Positions 27,071 through 37,225 of a stretch of DNA of 64,000 bases are shown in pieces (the first letter of the stretch is position 1; each line of letters starts with the position of its first letter). A program made the position numbers and the translations under genes. The notes under the pieces were generated by a model. It saw nothing but the letters and a program-made list of their open reading frames with translations, was not told the DNA's origin and ran no database searches. Source of the stretch: Bacteroidota bacterium (GTDB lineage: Bacteria > Bacteroidota > Bacteroidia > Chitinophagales > Chitinophagaceae); NCBI GenBank assembly GCA_030706605.1, contig JAUZOE010000002.1:176564-240563 (forward strand), in the 5' to 3' direction.

Positions 27071-28156
27071 TTATTCGAAAGGGATTTTAACTACTTTTGA
27101 TAATAATAGTTTATCTCTTACTTTAATAAAAACCTGTGTATCAATTTTTGCATAATTAATATTTACATACCCCATAGCGATTGGTTTTTGAAGTGTGGGA
27201 GATTGAGTTCCGCTGGTGATGCGGCCAATATTTTCGCCTTCATTATTTTTTATTTCATAATCATGGCGGGGAATTCCTCTCTCTAACATTTCCAGGCCTA
27301 CCAATTTTTGCTGTAAACCCTCCTCTTTTATTTCTTCAATTATTTCTTTTCCAATAAAATTTTTATTGAATTTGGTTATCCACCCCAACCCCGCTTCTAA
27401 TGGCGAAGTGGTATCATCAATATCGTTTCCATAAAGACAATAGCCCATTTCGAGTCTTAAGGTGTCGCGTGCTGCCAGCCCGATCGGCTTCATTCCCTTT
27501 GGGCTTCCTTCATTAAATATTTTTTCCCAGATGATGTTGGCATTTTCATCTTTATCTTCAAAATAAATTTCTATACCGCCAGAACCTGTATAGCCCGTAG
27601 CACTGATTAAGACATTGTCAATACCAGCAAATTTTCCTTTTACAAAAGTGTAATATTTCAGGTTAAGGATATCAATATCTGTAAGTGGCTGCACTATTTT
27701 TGTAGCATCAGGACCCTGGATGGCAAGCAGGCATGTTTTATCAGAGATATTATGCATTTCTACATTTCCTGTGTTCTGTTTTTTTAACCAATTCCAGTCT
27801 TTTTCAATATTAGAGGCATTTACTACTAGCATGTAGGTTTTATTTTCTTCAATACAATAAACGAGCAGATCGTCTACGATACCTCCGTTTTCATTAGGGA
27901 AACAACTGTATTGGACTTTCCCGTTAGTTAATTTTGAAGCGTCATTACTGGTTACACGTTGGATAAGATCCAGTGCATTTTCTCCTTTTAAAATGAACTC
28001 ACCCATATGACTTACATCAAATACTCCGGCTTTATTCCTGACAGTTTCATGTTCATCATTAATCCCTGAGTAACTAATAGGCATATTATATCCTGCAAAT
28101 TCAGCCATTTTAGCTCCTAGCAAAATATGTTTTTGTGTAAATGGAGTATTCTTCAT
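27071..28156 (-). CDS. gcvT: aminomethyltransferase (glycine cleavage system T protein)
   Basis: The product has 361 residues, normal for GcvT. Family blocks include [15 protein letters not shown] near residue 42, [13 protein letters not shown] near 90, [18 protein letters not shown] near 185, and [18 protein letters not shown] near 225. It transfers the methylene group from the H-protein-bound aminomethyl to tetrahydrofolate, releasing ammonia. The other gcv genes are not in the window. comB follows 44 nt downstream. Confidence 0.95.
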   Translation of the reverse strand: MKNTPFTQKHILLGAKMAEFAGYNMPISYSGINDEHETVRNKAGVFDVSHMGEFILKGENALDLIQRVTSNDASKLTNGKVQYSCFPNENGGIVDDLLVYCIEENKTYMLVVNASNIEKDWNWLKKQNTGNVEMHNISDKTCLLAIQGPDATKIVQPLTDIDILNLKYYTFVKGKFAGIDNVLISATGYTGSGGIEIYFEDKDENANIIWEKIFNEGSPKGMKPIGLAARDTLRLEMGYCLYGNDIDDTTSPLEAGLGWITKFNKNFIGKEIIEEIKEEGLQQKLVGLEMLERGIPRHDYEIKNNEGENIGRITSGTQSPTLQKPIAMGYVNINYAKIDTQVFIKVRDKLLLSKVVKIPFE

Positions 28157-28343
28157 AAAAGACTTTTTTAAAAGTGGTGCAAATTTAGGCGAAAATTCAG
28201 GGGTTTACTGTTTCTTTTGATTGAGCAGGAAGAAAAATTCAAAGTCACTAATTGTGAGAAGGAAATATCTGGTTTGAGTAAGAATAAATCAATTTCGAAG
28301 ACTTATCCTCACGGGTTTAAGGATTAACAGGACCCAAATTATT

Positions 28344-28374
28344 AAAAAAAGCCGGGCCCGTGGCAAATGCCCGG
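28344..28374 (-). terminator. intrinsic terminator after the PspC-domain gene
   Basis: A GC-rich stem (ccgggc at 28352-28357 with gcccgg at 28369-28374) is followed on the minus strand by a run of seven T (plus-strand aaaaaaa at 28344-28350). It lies 36 nt past the stop of the PspC gene and closes the padR-pspC transcript. Confidence 0.8.
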
Positions 28375-28409
28375 AACCCGACTCAAACTGGACCTTAAAA
28401 AAAGATTCT

Positions 28410-30623
28410 TCAGATATTCATGATAAAAGAATAGTTTTCATTTACTCCCGGCGAAAAGGACTCTGTATGAATTGCGGTGCCTTTATCTAATTTTTCAATT
28501 TTATGATCTATTTCTTCTTTCGCTTTTTCCAACGAATCTTTCATCCTGAGTATTTCTTTTTCCCTGGCGGCTTTCATTGAATCAACCGCAGCCTGCATTT
28601 TTTCAATCTTTTTTTCCTGGATGTTTCTCAAAGAGTCTAAACTTCCTGAGCCATTATAACGATAGTCTTTTTTATTGTTGTCTCTGTTGTTATAATACCG
28701 GGATGATGAATGGTGCCAGTCTTTATCTTCATTGGAGGGAATTCCGTCTAATGTATAAAGCCCGTCGTCTTTCATTACATACTCTTCCCCATATTGATAC
28801 TCAAAATCGTTATCATCATTATACCAATCCCAGTTATTTCCAGAGTCAAAAGGGGTAAATCTCACATTCATCCGGTTACTAAAACTCTTGTTTATTTTAA
28901 TGTGGTGGCCTACCGGAACGAATATGGTAATTTCAACATATTGATTACGGAATTTATCGGTAGTATTTATCGCAATTGCCCTGTCCATCATCAGTAAAGA
29001 ATCGTCTTGTGATATATTGAAGTTAATAAGCGCTGCCAGGGTATCGGCATACCTTCTGCTGCTTCCGTTACATGATTTCATTACATTTACTTCAAAACTG
29101 TCTGATGTCGATTTTTCTATTTTGATTCTCATATTACTGATGTAAGCAGTATCATCGGCGATTCCAAAAGTTGAAAAAGGTTCCAGCCTAAACCAATTAT
29201 TGCTTCGGTTGTAATTGTTATTTAAAATGGGGGTTACTTCAAGAGTTTTTACATGTGGATTGGTTAAGACAACTGGTTCTACATTCATCGTATTGCTGCT
29301 TCTGAAATCGCTCCCGATTGAGGTGGCTAATGAAATAAAACAAACGACTCCCAGGATCCACAGACCGATAAATGAATAACGCATCAGTTTGTTTGTTGTT
29401 TTTATGCGGGCAAATCTTCTGATAATAAATGTGATGATGCCGATAACCGGAACTGCAATAAAGAAAATAAGCGTACCCCATGCAAGTAATGATTGCCATC
29501 CATCGGTAAGTACAAAATATTTTAAAGGGAATAAGCCTATAGCTGCTATGGCAAGTGCAAATAAGGCAATGATTAACCCCAGCGCTATACAGCCTAATAT
29601 GAAATAAACAAATGCTTTAAAAAGTGTGATAATTATATTTCCCAAAATACCGCTTGATTTTTTAGCTGCCTGTTGAAACTCCTTCCCCATGTCTGAGCCT
29701 TTTTCTTTGGCCGCCTCACCAGCCTGCGCGCCTAATTTTCCCACTCTTTCTCCCACTTCTTTCATTTCTTTTACTACTGAATTTTTAATAGAATTCAGAT
29801 CCACCTTTTCTCCTTTCATCTCCAGCTTTTCTGATGTAGTATTTGCTTCAGGAATTACCAGCCATAAAATAACATAAATGATAAATGAGCCGGGACTAAA
29901 CGAAAAGCTAATAAAATGAGGAAAAGTAAGTGGCCCGAAATGCCCCCACCTGAAAAAGAAGGAAATAAATGGAATTAGAAATAATGTCCTGGGAATCCAT
30001 GGGTTAATATTAAAATAACTTCCTATTCCATTGCATATTCCACCAATAATCTTTCCGTCAGGATTGCGATATAATCTTTTCCGCACTCCATTTTCAAGCA
30101 TATTACTTCCGGGTACAAAAATCCATAACAGGATATAAGCCAGGAAACCAATACCGGATATAATAAATATTACCCTTACTATTACAGGATCGATGTTCAG
30201 ATAAGCAGCAATGCCACTGCATACACCTCCTAATATTTTATGATTTTCATCCCGGTACAGACGTTTGCTTTTCCAATTCCAATTTTCATGAGAGAAATTT
30301 TCTGTTGTTTTCTTTTTTGAATCTTCAGATTGATTATTGTTAGTGGATTCGCCTTTTTCTTCTTCCTCAAAATCCTCGGGCCTTCCCATATTCTTTATTA
30401 TGGCGTTTACATCTTCATCTGTAATGCAGGTGCTACCTCCTTTCAATCGTTCCTGAAACAGTTCGCTGATACGGCTTTCAATGTCATTGATTATTTCATC
30501 TTTTCCTTCCTCATTGGCAAAATACCGGCGCAGACTTTCTATATATTGTTTCAGCAATTCATAAGAACTTTCCTCAATCGGGACCACCGTACCCTGGAAA
30601 TTGATATTAATTACTTTTTTCAT
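28410..30623 (-). CDS. PspC domain-containing membrane protein
   Basis: The product has 737 residues. After an N-terminal helical region (1-110, with ISELFQERLKGGSTCITDED) come two PspC domains: RLYRDENHKILGGVCSGIAA near 122 and KRLYRNPDGKIIGGICNGIG near 182, each with membrane helices. Three to four further membrane segments lie near 330-440. The C-terminal 280 residues form a beta-rich part with an acidic/aromatic stretch and a coiled coil (about 650-710). Phage-shock-type envelope stress function is inferred. It is co-transcribed with the PadR gene 30 nt upstream. Confidence 0.88.
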   Translation of the reverse strand: MKKVININFQGTVVPIEESSYELLKQYIESLRRYFANEEGKDEIINDIESRISELFQERLKGGSTCITDEDVNAIIKNMGRPEDFEEEEKGESTNNNQSEDSKKKTTENFSHENWNWKSKRLYRDENHKILGGVCSGIAAYLNIDPVIVRVIFIISGIGFLAYILLWIFVPGSNMLENGVRKRLYRNPDGKIIGGICNGIGSYFNINPWIPRTLFLIPFISFFFRWGHFGPLTFPHFISFSFSPGSFIIYVILWLVIPEANTTSEKLEMKGEKVDLNSIKNSVVKEMKEVGERVGKLGAQAGEAAKEKGSDMGKEFQQAAKKSSGILGNIIITLFKAFVYFILGCIALGLIIALFALAIAAIGLFPLKYFVLTDGWQSLLAWGTLIFFIAVPVIGIITFIIRRFARIKTTNKLMRYSFIGLWILGVVCFISLATSIGSDFRSSNTMNVEPVVLTNPHVKTLEVTPILNNNYNRSNNWFRLEPFSTFGIADDTAYISNMRIKIEKSTSDSFEVNVMKSCNGSSRRYADTLAALINFNISQDDSLLMMDRAIAINTTDKFRNQYVEITIFVPVGHHIKINKSFSNRMNVRFTPFDSGNNWDWYNDDNDFEYQYGEEYVMKDDGLYTLDGIPSNEDKDWHHSSSRYYNNRDNNKKDYRYNGSGSLDSLRNIQEKKIEKMQAAVDSMKAAREKEILRMKDSLEKAKEEIDHKIEKLDKGTAIHTESFSPGVNENYSFIMNI

Positions 30624-30653
30624 TTTGATTCAGTTTATTATTTGTTGATGATT

Positions 30654-30995
30654 TTATTGGTTGGTTTCCTTTTTGCCGGTAATGGTTTCTACAGCCCCGG
30701 CAAGTTCAAGCCAGGTTGTCTCGAGCTCTTTATAAAATTCTGCTCCTTTTTCGGTTAAAGAAAAATATTTGCGTGGAGGGCCACTATTGCTTTCTACCCA
30801 TCGGTAGGTAAGAAATTCAGCGTTCTTTAATCTTGTTAGCAACGGATACAAAGTACCTTCCAGGATATTGAGATTGGCCGATTTCATCATGTCAATAATA
30901 TCACTGGGATAAGCTTCTCCCAATTTTATTATTGATAAAATGCAAAATTCCAAAACTCCTTTTCGCATCTGGCTTGCTGTGTTATCAATATTCAT
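30654..30995 (-). CDS. PadR family transcriptional regulator
   Basis: The start is set at ATG 30995 (MNIDNTASQMRKGVLEFCIL), giving 113 residues, although the frame extends 18 codons upstream. The winged-helix domain shows LEGTLYPLLTRLKNAEFLTY and PPRKYFSLTEKG, the PadR signature. Such regulators repress nearby genes and respond to small molecules or envelope stress. It precedes the PspC-domain gene by 30 nt. A palindromic site overlaps its promoter (31047-31086), implying autorepression. Confidence 0.93.
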   Translation of the reverse strand: MNIDNTASQMRKGVLEFCILSIIKLGEAYPSDIIDMMKSANLNILEGTLYPLLTRLKNAEFLTYRWVESNSGPPRKYFSLTEKGAEFYKELETTWLELAGAVETITGKKETNQ

Positions 30996-31046
30996 TTTAC
31001 TGTGTTTTTTAATCTGAAGAAAATAGGTATTATTTACTTTCTGGCA

Positions 31047-31086
31047 CAAAGATAATTTCTTTTATAATACTATGCAATACATAATA
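31047..31086 (-). promoter_or_regulatory. padR promoter with overlapping PadR-type operator
   Basis: On the minus strand a TTG (plus 31075-31077) and the box TATCTTTG (plus 31047-31054) are 20 nt apart, matching the Bacteroidota promoter. The near-palindrome TACTATG-caata-CATAATA (31068-31086, one mismatch) overlies the upstream element. A bound dimer would block the promoter, as expected for an autorepressed PadR. Confidence 0.65.
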
Positions 31087-31371
31087 CCTGTTTTTTAAAG
31101 GTAGTCTGCTGAATTTGTCATTCATAGTTTTTGTACAACATAGTGCAGGCAATGGTTTTATTCATTTTTGGGCAGTAAAAATTTTATTTTATTTTGTTAC
31201 CAATGGTTTTATTGGCTGATGAATGGGGACTTATATGGTTGTTATAACCTGATAAAATTTTAGTTATCCGACTGGAATTTCTAAAGTATTGCCTACCTGG
31301 TTCCTTTTTATTAAATAATCTAGCTTTGTAGCCGGATAAGACAATTTTGTACTAAACAAGCAGGTTTCTAT

Positions 31372-31917
31372 ATGCAAACTTTCATTTCCATTTTAAGAGG
31401 AATCAATGTTGGCGGCCAGAAAAAAATTCTGATGGCTGATTTAAAGGCGCTTTATGAAAGTCTGAAATTTACAGACGTAACTACTTATATTCAAAGCGGG
31501 AATGTTGTTTTTAAAAGTGGTGAAAAAATATCTGACCTGGACCTGGCAAAAAAAATAGAGACAGCGATTGAGAAAAAATATAATTTCCAGGTGCCGGTGA
31601 TTATCAGGAAAGCAGAAGAAATAGAGAAAGCAATTTCAATGAATCCTTTTTTAAAAGATAAGAATATTAATATTGAAAAATTGCATATTACTTTTCTGTC
31701 CGAAATCCCGAATGAAAGCAATTTAAAAAATATCAAAAATGTTGATTATTCGCCAGATCAATTTATTATTGAAGGGAAAGAAATTTATTTACACATTCCC
31801 GTAAGTTATGGTGAAACAAAACTGTCAAATAAGTTTTTTGAAAACAAACTGAAAGTAATTGCTACTACCCGAAACTGGAAAACCGTTAATAAATTATTTG
31901 AATTGGGTTCTTGCTGA
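31372..31917 (+). CDS. DUF1697 domain-containing protein
   Basis: The product has 181 residues and is a full-length DUF1697 protein: TFISILRGINVGGQKKILMA at the N-terminus, YIQSGNVVFKSG near residue 39, and TTRNWKTVNKLFEL at the end. The fold is known from structures but the function is not. A TAGCTTTG box at 31321-31328 is a plausible promoter element. It converges with feoB. Confidence 0.9.
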   Translation: MQTFISILRGINVGGQKKILMADLKALYESLKFTDVTTYIQSGNVVFKSGEKISDLDLAKKIETAIEKKYNFQVPVIIRKAEEIEKAISMNPFLKDKNINIEKLHITFLSEIPNESNLKNIKNVDYSPDQFIIEGKEIYLHIPVSYGETKLSNKFFENKLKVIATTRNWKTVNKLFELGSC

Positions 31918-31945
31918 ATATCGAGGATTGGCGGAAAACTTTTGT

Positions 31946-34066
31946 CTATTTGAATAGGTTAAATGTTATCCAGCTCATGATATAGGCAAGGCTGGTCATG
32001 TAAGTAAGCATAATTAGCGGCCATTTCCAGCTATGAGTTTCCCGCTTAACTATGGCGAGCGTACTCATGCATTGCATGGCCAAAACATAAAAGATCAAAA
32101 GAGATAAGCCTGCAGCAAGCGTATAGACTTTTGCACCATCAGGCCAGGTAGCCGCAGTCATTTTTTCCCTGAGTGTAGCATTGTTTTCATCTTTACCGTC
32201 TCCTACACTGTATAATGTTGCCATAGTTCCTACAAAAACTTCCCGCGCTGCAAAAGAAGTAATTAATGCAATACCTATTTTCCAGTCATAGCCTAAAGGT
32301 TTTATTACGGGCTCTATAGATTTTCCTAAGATTCCTGCATAAGAATTCTGAAGATGTTCGGTGCCTTCTAATTTATCCAGTTCTTTTGTTTGTGAAGGAT
32401 TTTGCTGAATTAGTTTCGCATATTTTCCTGTAACAGCTTTCATCTTTTTTGGAGGTCCGTAGGTACTTAATCCCCAAAGCAGCATACTGATTACCATAAT
32501 TACTTTCCCGGCTTCCAGTACAAATATTTTTGCTCTTTCAATCATAGTGGAAATAATATTTTTCCATCTTGGACCCCGGTAGGTAGGTAATTCAAGGATG
32601 AAAAAGCTTTTCTCTTTACTTTTAATAAACCACTTCATTACAAATGCAGCAACCAGCGCCATAAATGTTCCGAGGAAATACAAAAACATCATTACGAGCC
32701 CTTGCAGACTAATTAAGCCAAAAAACATTTTATTAGGAACTACCAATGCAATCAATACCGTGTAAACTGGTAAACGGGCACTGCAGCTCATTAATGGAGT
32801 ACACATGATAGTGAGTAAACGTTCTTTTTTATTTTCAATACTCCTTGCACTCATAATGGCAGGCACTGCACATGCCAGCCCACTAACCATAGGCATTACG
32901 CTTTTTCCGTTCAGTCCTGCTTTGCGCATAATCTTATCTGTTAAGAAACTTATCCGCGCCATATACCCGGTATCTTCTAATAATGTGATCAGGCCAAATA
33001 AAATCATTATCTGTGGAACAAAAACTAAAATGCCACTTAATCCGGCAAGTATGCCATTAATAAAAAGATCGCTAAACCACCCGGTCGGCAAAATATTTCC
33101 CAGCCATCCACCAGCTTCTGCAAATGTCCATTCAATTGCATTCATAGGAAACTGGGCAATGACAAAAATGCTTTGGAACAATAAAAATAATACCGTAATC
33201 AATATCAGGTAACCCCATGTGCGATGAAGCAAAATATTGTCGAGTCTTTGCGTAAACAGCGCTTTTTGAAGCGGGTCAGCTTCTATTACTGTTTGCTTCA
33301 TGATGGTTTTTATTTTTCCATAACGTTGCAAAATCTCTTCTGCCTGTGTTTTGGTGGGATTAAATTTGGTTTCAATCTCAATATTTTTAATTGTCTCCTG
33401 GAGGGGTTCTTTCAAATCAAAACTTTCATGATTGATAAGATAATGAATTGCCCTGTAGGAGCTGATTTCAGGGAAGACATTTTGAACTTTTTTTATCGCT
33501 TCGGATGCAAGGGGTTCTATATTTATAAAATCGCGCTCAGCTACACGATCCATGTTTTCGGCCGTTTGATCTATTGCTTTTTTTAACTGAATAATTCCTT
33601 TATTTTTTCTTGGGTTTACAGGAACGATCAGTACTCCGAGTTCTCTTTCCAAACCAGCCAGATCTATCTGGATATTATTTTTCCTGGCAATATCCATCAT
33701 GGTAAGCGCTAAAACTACTGGTCTTTTCAGATCTATTATCTGGGAGCAAAAAAGCAGGTTCCTTTTTAAATTGCTGGCATCTGCTACTAATACAATGATA
33801 TCAGCTTTTATATTCGGATCCTGGTCAAGCAAAACTTTGTAAGAAACCCATTCATCATTTCTTTTTGGATATAAACTATAGGTTCCGGGGAGATCAATAA
33901 TTTTTGCTGAAAGTGTATCAGAAATCTTACTTATCCCGGTTTTCTTATCTACAGTAACACCGGGGAAATTTCCCACTTTTTGATTTAAACCCGTCAGCGA
34001 ATTAAAAAGAGAACTTTTTCCACTATTCGGATTTCCTACTAACGCAATATTTAGTTTTGTGCTCAA
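31946..34066 (-). CDS. feoB: ferrous iron transport protein B
   Basis: The product has 706 residues. The N-terminal G domain has GNPNSGKSSLFNSLTG (G1, near residue 11), DLPGTYSLYP (G3) and LTMMDIA (G4-like NxxD variant). The rest is a polytopic membrane domain with two Gate motifs (GLACAVPAIMSARSIENKKE near 398 and ITSFAAREVFVGTMATLYS near 600). It imports Fe2+ across the inner membrane. No separate feoA gene is adjacent; in some Bacteroidota FeoA is fused, but no FeoA domain is seen here. Confidence 0.95.
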   Translation of the reverse strand: MSTKLNIALVGNPNSGKSSLFNSLTGLNQKVGNFPGVTVDKKTGISKISDTLSAKIIDLPGTYSLYPKRNDEWVSYKVLLDQDPNIKADIIVLVADASNLKRNLLFCSQIIDLKRPVVLALTMMDIARKNNIQIDLAGLERELGVLIVPVNPRKNKGIIQLKKAIDQTAENMDRVAERDFINIEPLASEAIKKVQNVFPEISSYRAIHYLINHESFDLKEPLQETIKNIEIETKFNPTKTQAEEILQRYGKIKTIMKQTVIEADPLQKALFTQRLDNILLHRTWGYLILITVLFLLFQSIFVIAQFPMNAIEWTFAEAGGWLGNILPTGWFSDLFINGILAGLSGILVFVPQIMILFGLITLLEDTGYMARISFLTDKIMRKAGLNGKSVMPMVSGLACAVPAIMSARSIENKKERLLTIMCTPLMSCSARLPVYTVLIALVVPNKMFFGLISLQGLVMMFLYFLGTFMALVAAFVMKWFIKSKEKSFFILELPTYRGPRWKNIISTMIERAKIFVLEAGKVIMVISMLLWGLSTYGPPKKMKAVTGKYAKLIQQNPSQTKELDKLEGTEHLQNSYAGILGKSIEPVIKPLGYDWKIGIALITSFAAREVFVGTMATLYSVGDGKDENNATLREKMTAATWPDGAKVYTLAAGLSLLIFYVLAMQCMSTLAIVKRETHSWKWPLIMLTYMTSLAYIMSWITFNLFK

Positions 34067-34207
34067 ATTATTTTTATAGTATTTGTAAAATTAGCCTTTA
34101 CTGCTGTAATATGGTTTACGAAATGAGAAAAGAGATTTGCACTTTACTGTTTTTATCAAAGCCTTCACTAACATATTCATCTTAAATTTGCCCAATAAAT
34201 ACTATTT

Positions 34208-35839
34208 ATGAAAAACGTTTTAATATTTATTATACTATTTCCTCAATTCGTAGCTGCCCAGAGACTCACAAAATCGGACAAAGTTATCATTGAAAATCTG
34301 AAAACTGAGATAACTTACCTGGCAAGTGATCAATTGGAAGGAAGAAGAACAGGTACCCATGGAGAAAAATTAGCCTACGAATACCTGGCAGGTGAATTTA
34401 AAAAAAGCGGGCTTATTCCAAAGGGTGATAATAATAGTTTTATACAGGCTTTTGATATAAATGAAGGAAAAAAGATTTTACCAACCACTTATTTAACTAT
34501 TAATGGCGATTCTCTTGAAGTTGAAAAAGATTTTTTTCCTTTTATATTCAGCGGCAATGGCAAAGTAAAGGCTTATGTATCTCCGGCAATCAGTGAAAAG
34601 GGAATGCCGTGGTTTTTGGATATAAAAGATATAGCTAAGGCAAACCTGGCTAATCCACATTTAGATCTGGAAGAGGCCATTGAAAATAAAGCCATTGAAT
34701 TTGAAAAGAAAGGGGCAACTGAACTTATTGTATATAATTCGGGTAATACTGAAAATGAATTAGATTTTGAAGGGAAATCAAAAATAATTCCGTTAAAAAT
34801 TCCGGTGGTCTTTATTACAAAAAGTGCTGCAAAAAAATATTTTAGTGATCAGTCTGCTAATTTCGAACTTGCATTAAAGGTGGCCATAGGGGACAAAAAA
34901 AGAACCGGTCATAATGTAGCAGGATATATTGACAACAGTGCTCCCAATACAATAATTATTGGAGCACATTATGATCATTTGGGTTATGGCGAAGATCATA
35001 ATTCCTTATGGACCGGCAAGCCGGAAATACATAATGGCGCCGATGATAATGCCAGCGGCACTGCCCTGGTGCTTGAATTAGCAAAGTTGCTGAAAAAATC
35101 AAAGTACAAAAACAATAATTATCTTTTTACCTGTTTTTCGGGAGAGGAATTGGGGTTGTTGGGTTCGAAATATTTTACAGAACATCCTGCAATTCCACTT
35201 AAAAGTATAGATTATATGATCAATTGCGATATGGTGGGAAGGCTTAATGATAGTACACATACCATATTTATTGGAGGTTATGGTACCTCTCCGGAATGGG
35301 GCAATCTTTTACCCGAAAAAACAAAAGCTTTTAATGTAAAATTTGATTCAAGTGGAATAGGGCCAAGTGATCACACTTCATTTTATCTGAAAAATATTCC
35401 GGTATTATTTTTCTTCACTGGCATGCATAAAGATTATCACAAGCCAACTGATGATGTGGATAAAATAAATTTCACTGGTGAATTTAGAATTATTGAGTAC
35501 ATCTATGATATTATTAATAAAACAAATAAATCAGGCAAACTTACTTTTTCTAAAACCCGTGATTCAAATATGGAAAGTGTGCATTTTACTGTAACTCTCG
35601 GTATTATGCCGGATTATAGTTTTTCAGGAAGAGGTGTTAGGGCAGATGCAATCATCGATGGAAAAATTGCGCAGAAGGCTGGCATGATTACTGGTGATAT
35701 CATTACCAGCTTAGACAATTATCCTGTGTCAGATTTGAATTCCTATATGCTGGCTTTAAGTAAATTTAAAAAAGGAGATGATGCAAAAGTCACTGTATTG
35801 AGGGGGAAAGAAGAGATGACCTTTAATATTGTTTTCTAA
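34208..35839 (+). CDS. secreted M28 family metallopeptidase with C-terminal PDZ domain
   Basis: The product has 543 residues with a signal peptide (MKNVLIFIILFPQFVAAQR). The zinc peptidase core has IIGAHYDHLGYG (ligand H) near 250, HNGADDNASGTA (bridging D), CFSGEELGLLGS (catalytic and ligand E) and SDHTSFYLKNIP near 400 (ligand H in SDH). A protease-associated-like insert lies near 100-220. A PDZ domain fills about 450-540 (AQKAGMITGDIITSLDNYPV). It is likely an aminopeptidase in the periplasm. A TAAATTTG box at 34183-34190 may drive it. It heads a three-gene operon. Confidence 0.92.
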   Translation: MKNVLIFIILFPQFVAAQRLTKSDKVIIENLKTEITYLASDQLEGRRTGTHGEKLAYEYLAGEFKKSGLIPKGDNNSFIQAFDINEGKKILPTTYLTINGDSLEVEKDFFPFIFSGNGKVKAYVSPAISEKGMPWFLDIKDIAKANLANPHLDLEEAIENKAIEFEKKGATELIVYNSGNTENELDFEGKSKIIPLKIPVVFITKSAAKKYFSDQSANFELALKVAIGDKKRTGHNVAGYIDNSAPNTIIIGAHYDHLGYGEDHNSLWTGKPEIHNGADDNASGTALVLELAKLLKKSKYKNNNYLFTCFSGEELGLLGSKYFTEHPAIPLKSIDYMINCDMVGRLNDSTHTIFIGGYGTSPEWGNLLPEKTKAFNVKFDSSGIGPSDHTSFYLKNIPVLFFFTGMHKDYHKPTDDVDKINFTGEFRIIEYIYDIINKTNKSGKLTFSKTRDSNMESVHFTVTLGIMPDYSFSGRGVRADAIIDGKIAQKAGMITGDIITSLDNYPVSDLNSYMLALSKFKKGDDAKVTVLRGKEEMTFNIVF

Positions 35840-35848
35840 ATTATACAA

Positions 35849-36283
35849 ATGAAACTTCGTATTGACAATGATATAATGCTGGATGAGTTTTTCGAAGACA
35901 CCCGTCTGTTAGGTATTGTAGCGCCTATTGAACAGTACCAGTTTTGCTGGCACTTAAACCAGATACTCAATTTTGATTTCAGGATTAATAATAATATAGA
36001 GATACAATTAAATAAAAAAGACCGGAAATATTTTTTTCCAATCTACCAATATGGTGAAAAAGGGGGTACAATAAAACACTATCTCTATAATAATGAAGAT
36101 GATGGCGAATATCTTCTACCAGAATTTAAGCATCTTGATTTTTTATGGCTAATGAAAGATGATATTATGAAAAATGAGGAAGTTCGCATTTTTGTAAATT
36201 CAGTAAAAAGCATTCATGCTGTTCAAATGGTAGTCGAGCTAACTAATGAGAAAATTAAAAATAAACAGCACCTGATTTTTTAA
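35849..36283 (+). CDS. IPExxxVDY family protein
   Basis: The product has 144 residues. The segment [15 protein letters not shown] near residue 90 corresponds to the IPExxxVDYLL motif that names this Bacteroidota-specific family, with the motif slightly changed (LPEFKHLDF). Function is unknown; members are small cytosolic proteins. It starts 9 nt after the peptidase gene and 17 nt before the carbinolamine dehydratase gene, so all three are likely one operon. Confidence 0.8.
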   Translation: MKLRIDNDIMLDEFFEDTRLLGIVAPIEQYQFCWHLNQILNFDFRINNNIEIQLNKKDRKYFFPIYQYGEKGGTIKHYLYNNEDDGEYLLPEFKHLDFLWLMKDDIMKNEEVRIFVNSVKSIHAVQMVVELTNEKIKNKQHLIF

Positions 36284-36300
36284 TTGATAAAATTAATTTT

Positions 36301-36534
36301 ATGTGGGAAGAAAAAAATAATACGCTTTATAAAATGTTCGGGTTTAAAGATTTTTCTGAAGCTTTTGGGTTCATGAGCCGTGTAGCGCTTGCTGCAGAAA
36401 AGATGGATCATCATCCAAAATGGACTAATGAATATAATAAAGTAGAAATCTGGCTTTCAACACATGATGCCGGAAATAAAGTAACTGAGAAAGATCATCA
36501 ACTCGCGAAGATTATTGATGAAATGGGATTTTAG
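36301..36534 (+). CDS. 4a-hydroxytetrahydrobiopterin dehydratase (pterin-4a-carbinolamine dehydratase)
   Basis: The product has 77 residues, the short form common in Bacteroidota. It has the family motif [20 protein letters not shown] with the catalytic histidine pair, then [20 protein letters not shown]. It dehydrates 4a-hydroxytetrahydrobiopterin during pterin recycling for aromatic amino acid hydroxylases. No hydroxylase gene is in the window. It is the last gene of the M28 peptidase operon. Confidence 0.92.
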   Translation: MWEEKNNTLYKMFGFKDFSEAFGFMSRVALAAEKMDHHPKWTNEYNKVEIWLSTHDAGNKVTEKDHQLAKIIDEMGF

Positions 36535-36607
36535 AGAATTCATTTTTCTTCGGTAATGGTTGATATAAATGGATTCTTCGCGACTTTTATTAACTTCAGG
36601 TCCTTGC

Positions 36608-36892
36608 TCAAATCATTGCAACCACTATCTCTTCCCATTCTTTATCTAAGGGGATAGCAGATTTCCTTTTACCTGCACGATTGTACCAGTAGCCAGCATT
36701 TGAAATATCACCTTCTTTTCGGTGCAGGTAAGCATGTATCCAGGAAGCGTTTTCATCTGAGATGTCCTGTATCAATTCATGTGCTTTATTCCAGTCTCCT
36801 TTGGCATCATGCCATAATGCGTTTAAATATACTGAACAATTTTGCGGAGGCTCATTTTCGGATAAACTTTCTTTGAATGATGATAGAGTCAT
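36608..36892 (-). CDS. conserved hypothetical helical-repeat-like small protein
   Basis: The product has 94 residues and is predicted fully helical, with ALWHDAKGDWNKAHELIQDI followed by ASWIHAYLHRKEGDISNAGY and WYNRAGKRK. The alternation of GDW..A and GD..NA pairs resembles two TPR-like helical hairpins, suggesting protein binding. No family name can be given. A TATCTTTG box on the minus strand at 36981-36988 may belong to its promoter. Confidence 0.7.
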   Translation of the reverse strand: MTLSSFKESLSENEPPQNCSVYLNALWHDAKGDWNKAHELIQDISDENASWIHAYLHRKEGDISNAGYWYNRAGKRKSAIPLDKEWEEIVVAMI

Positions 36893-37225
36893 TAGATGTA
36901 ATTTATGGATTGAATGCGATGTAAATACTATTGATGTATTCTGATTACTAAAATCACTTCAATTTCCTTACTTTTTATATCAAAGATAAAATAACCGGTA
37001 GAAAATTTTTGATATTAAACAGGAAACTGTAATTTAAATTATCTTCATAATACGATAGCTGGAAATGTGGATTCTTCAAAAAATACTTGTGTTCATTTTG
37101 AATTTTTGACCAGGAGTACTACCACCTTAGAAAGAGAAATTAATTATACCACGATAAAAAAGAGGATCATCTATTTTGGGGGATGAATTAAATGCGTTTA
37201 GGTTTAAAAAATAAAACTATCATTA
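36893..37225. other. 333-bp divergent intergenic region
   Basis: It must carry promoters for the helical small protein (minus) and the PQQ dehydrogenase (plus). Apart from a TATCTTTG box for the minus strand at 36981-36988 I see no inverted repeats, RNA structure or coding frame. Confidence 0.45.
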
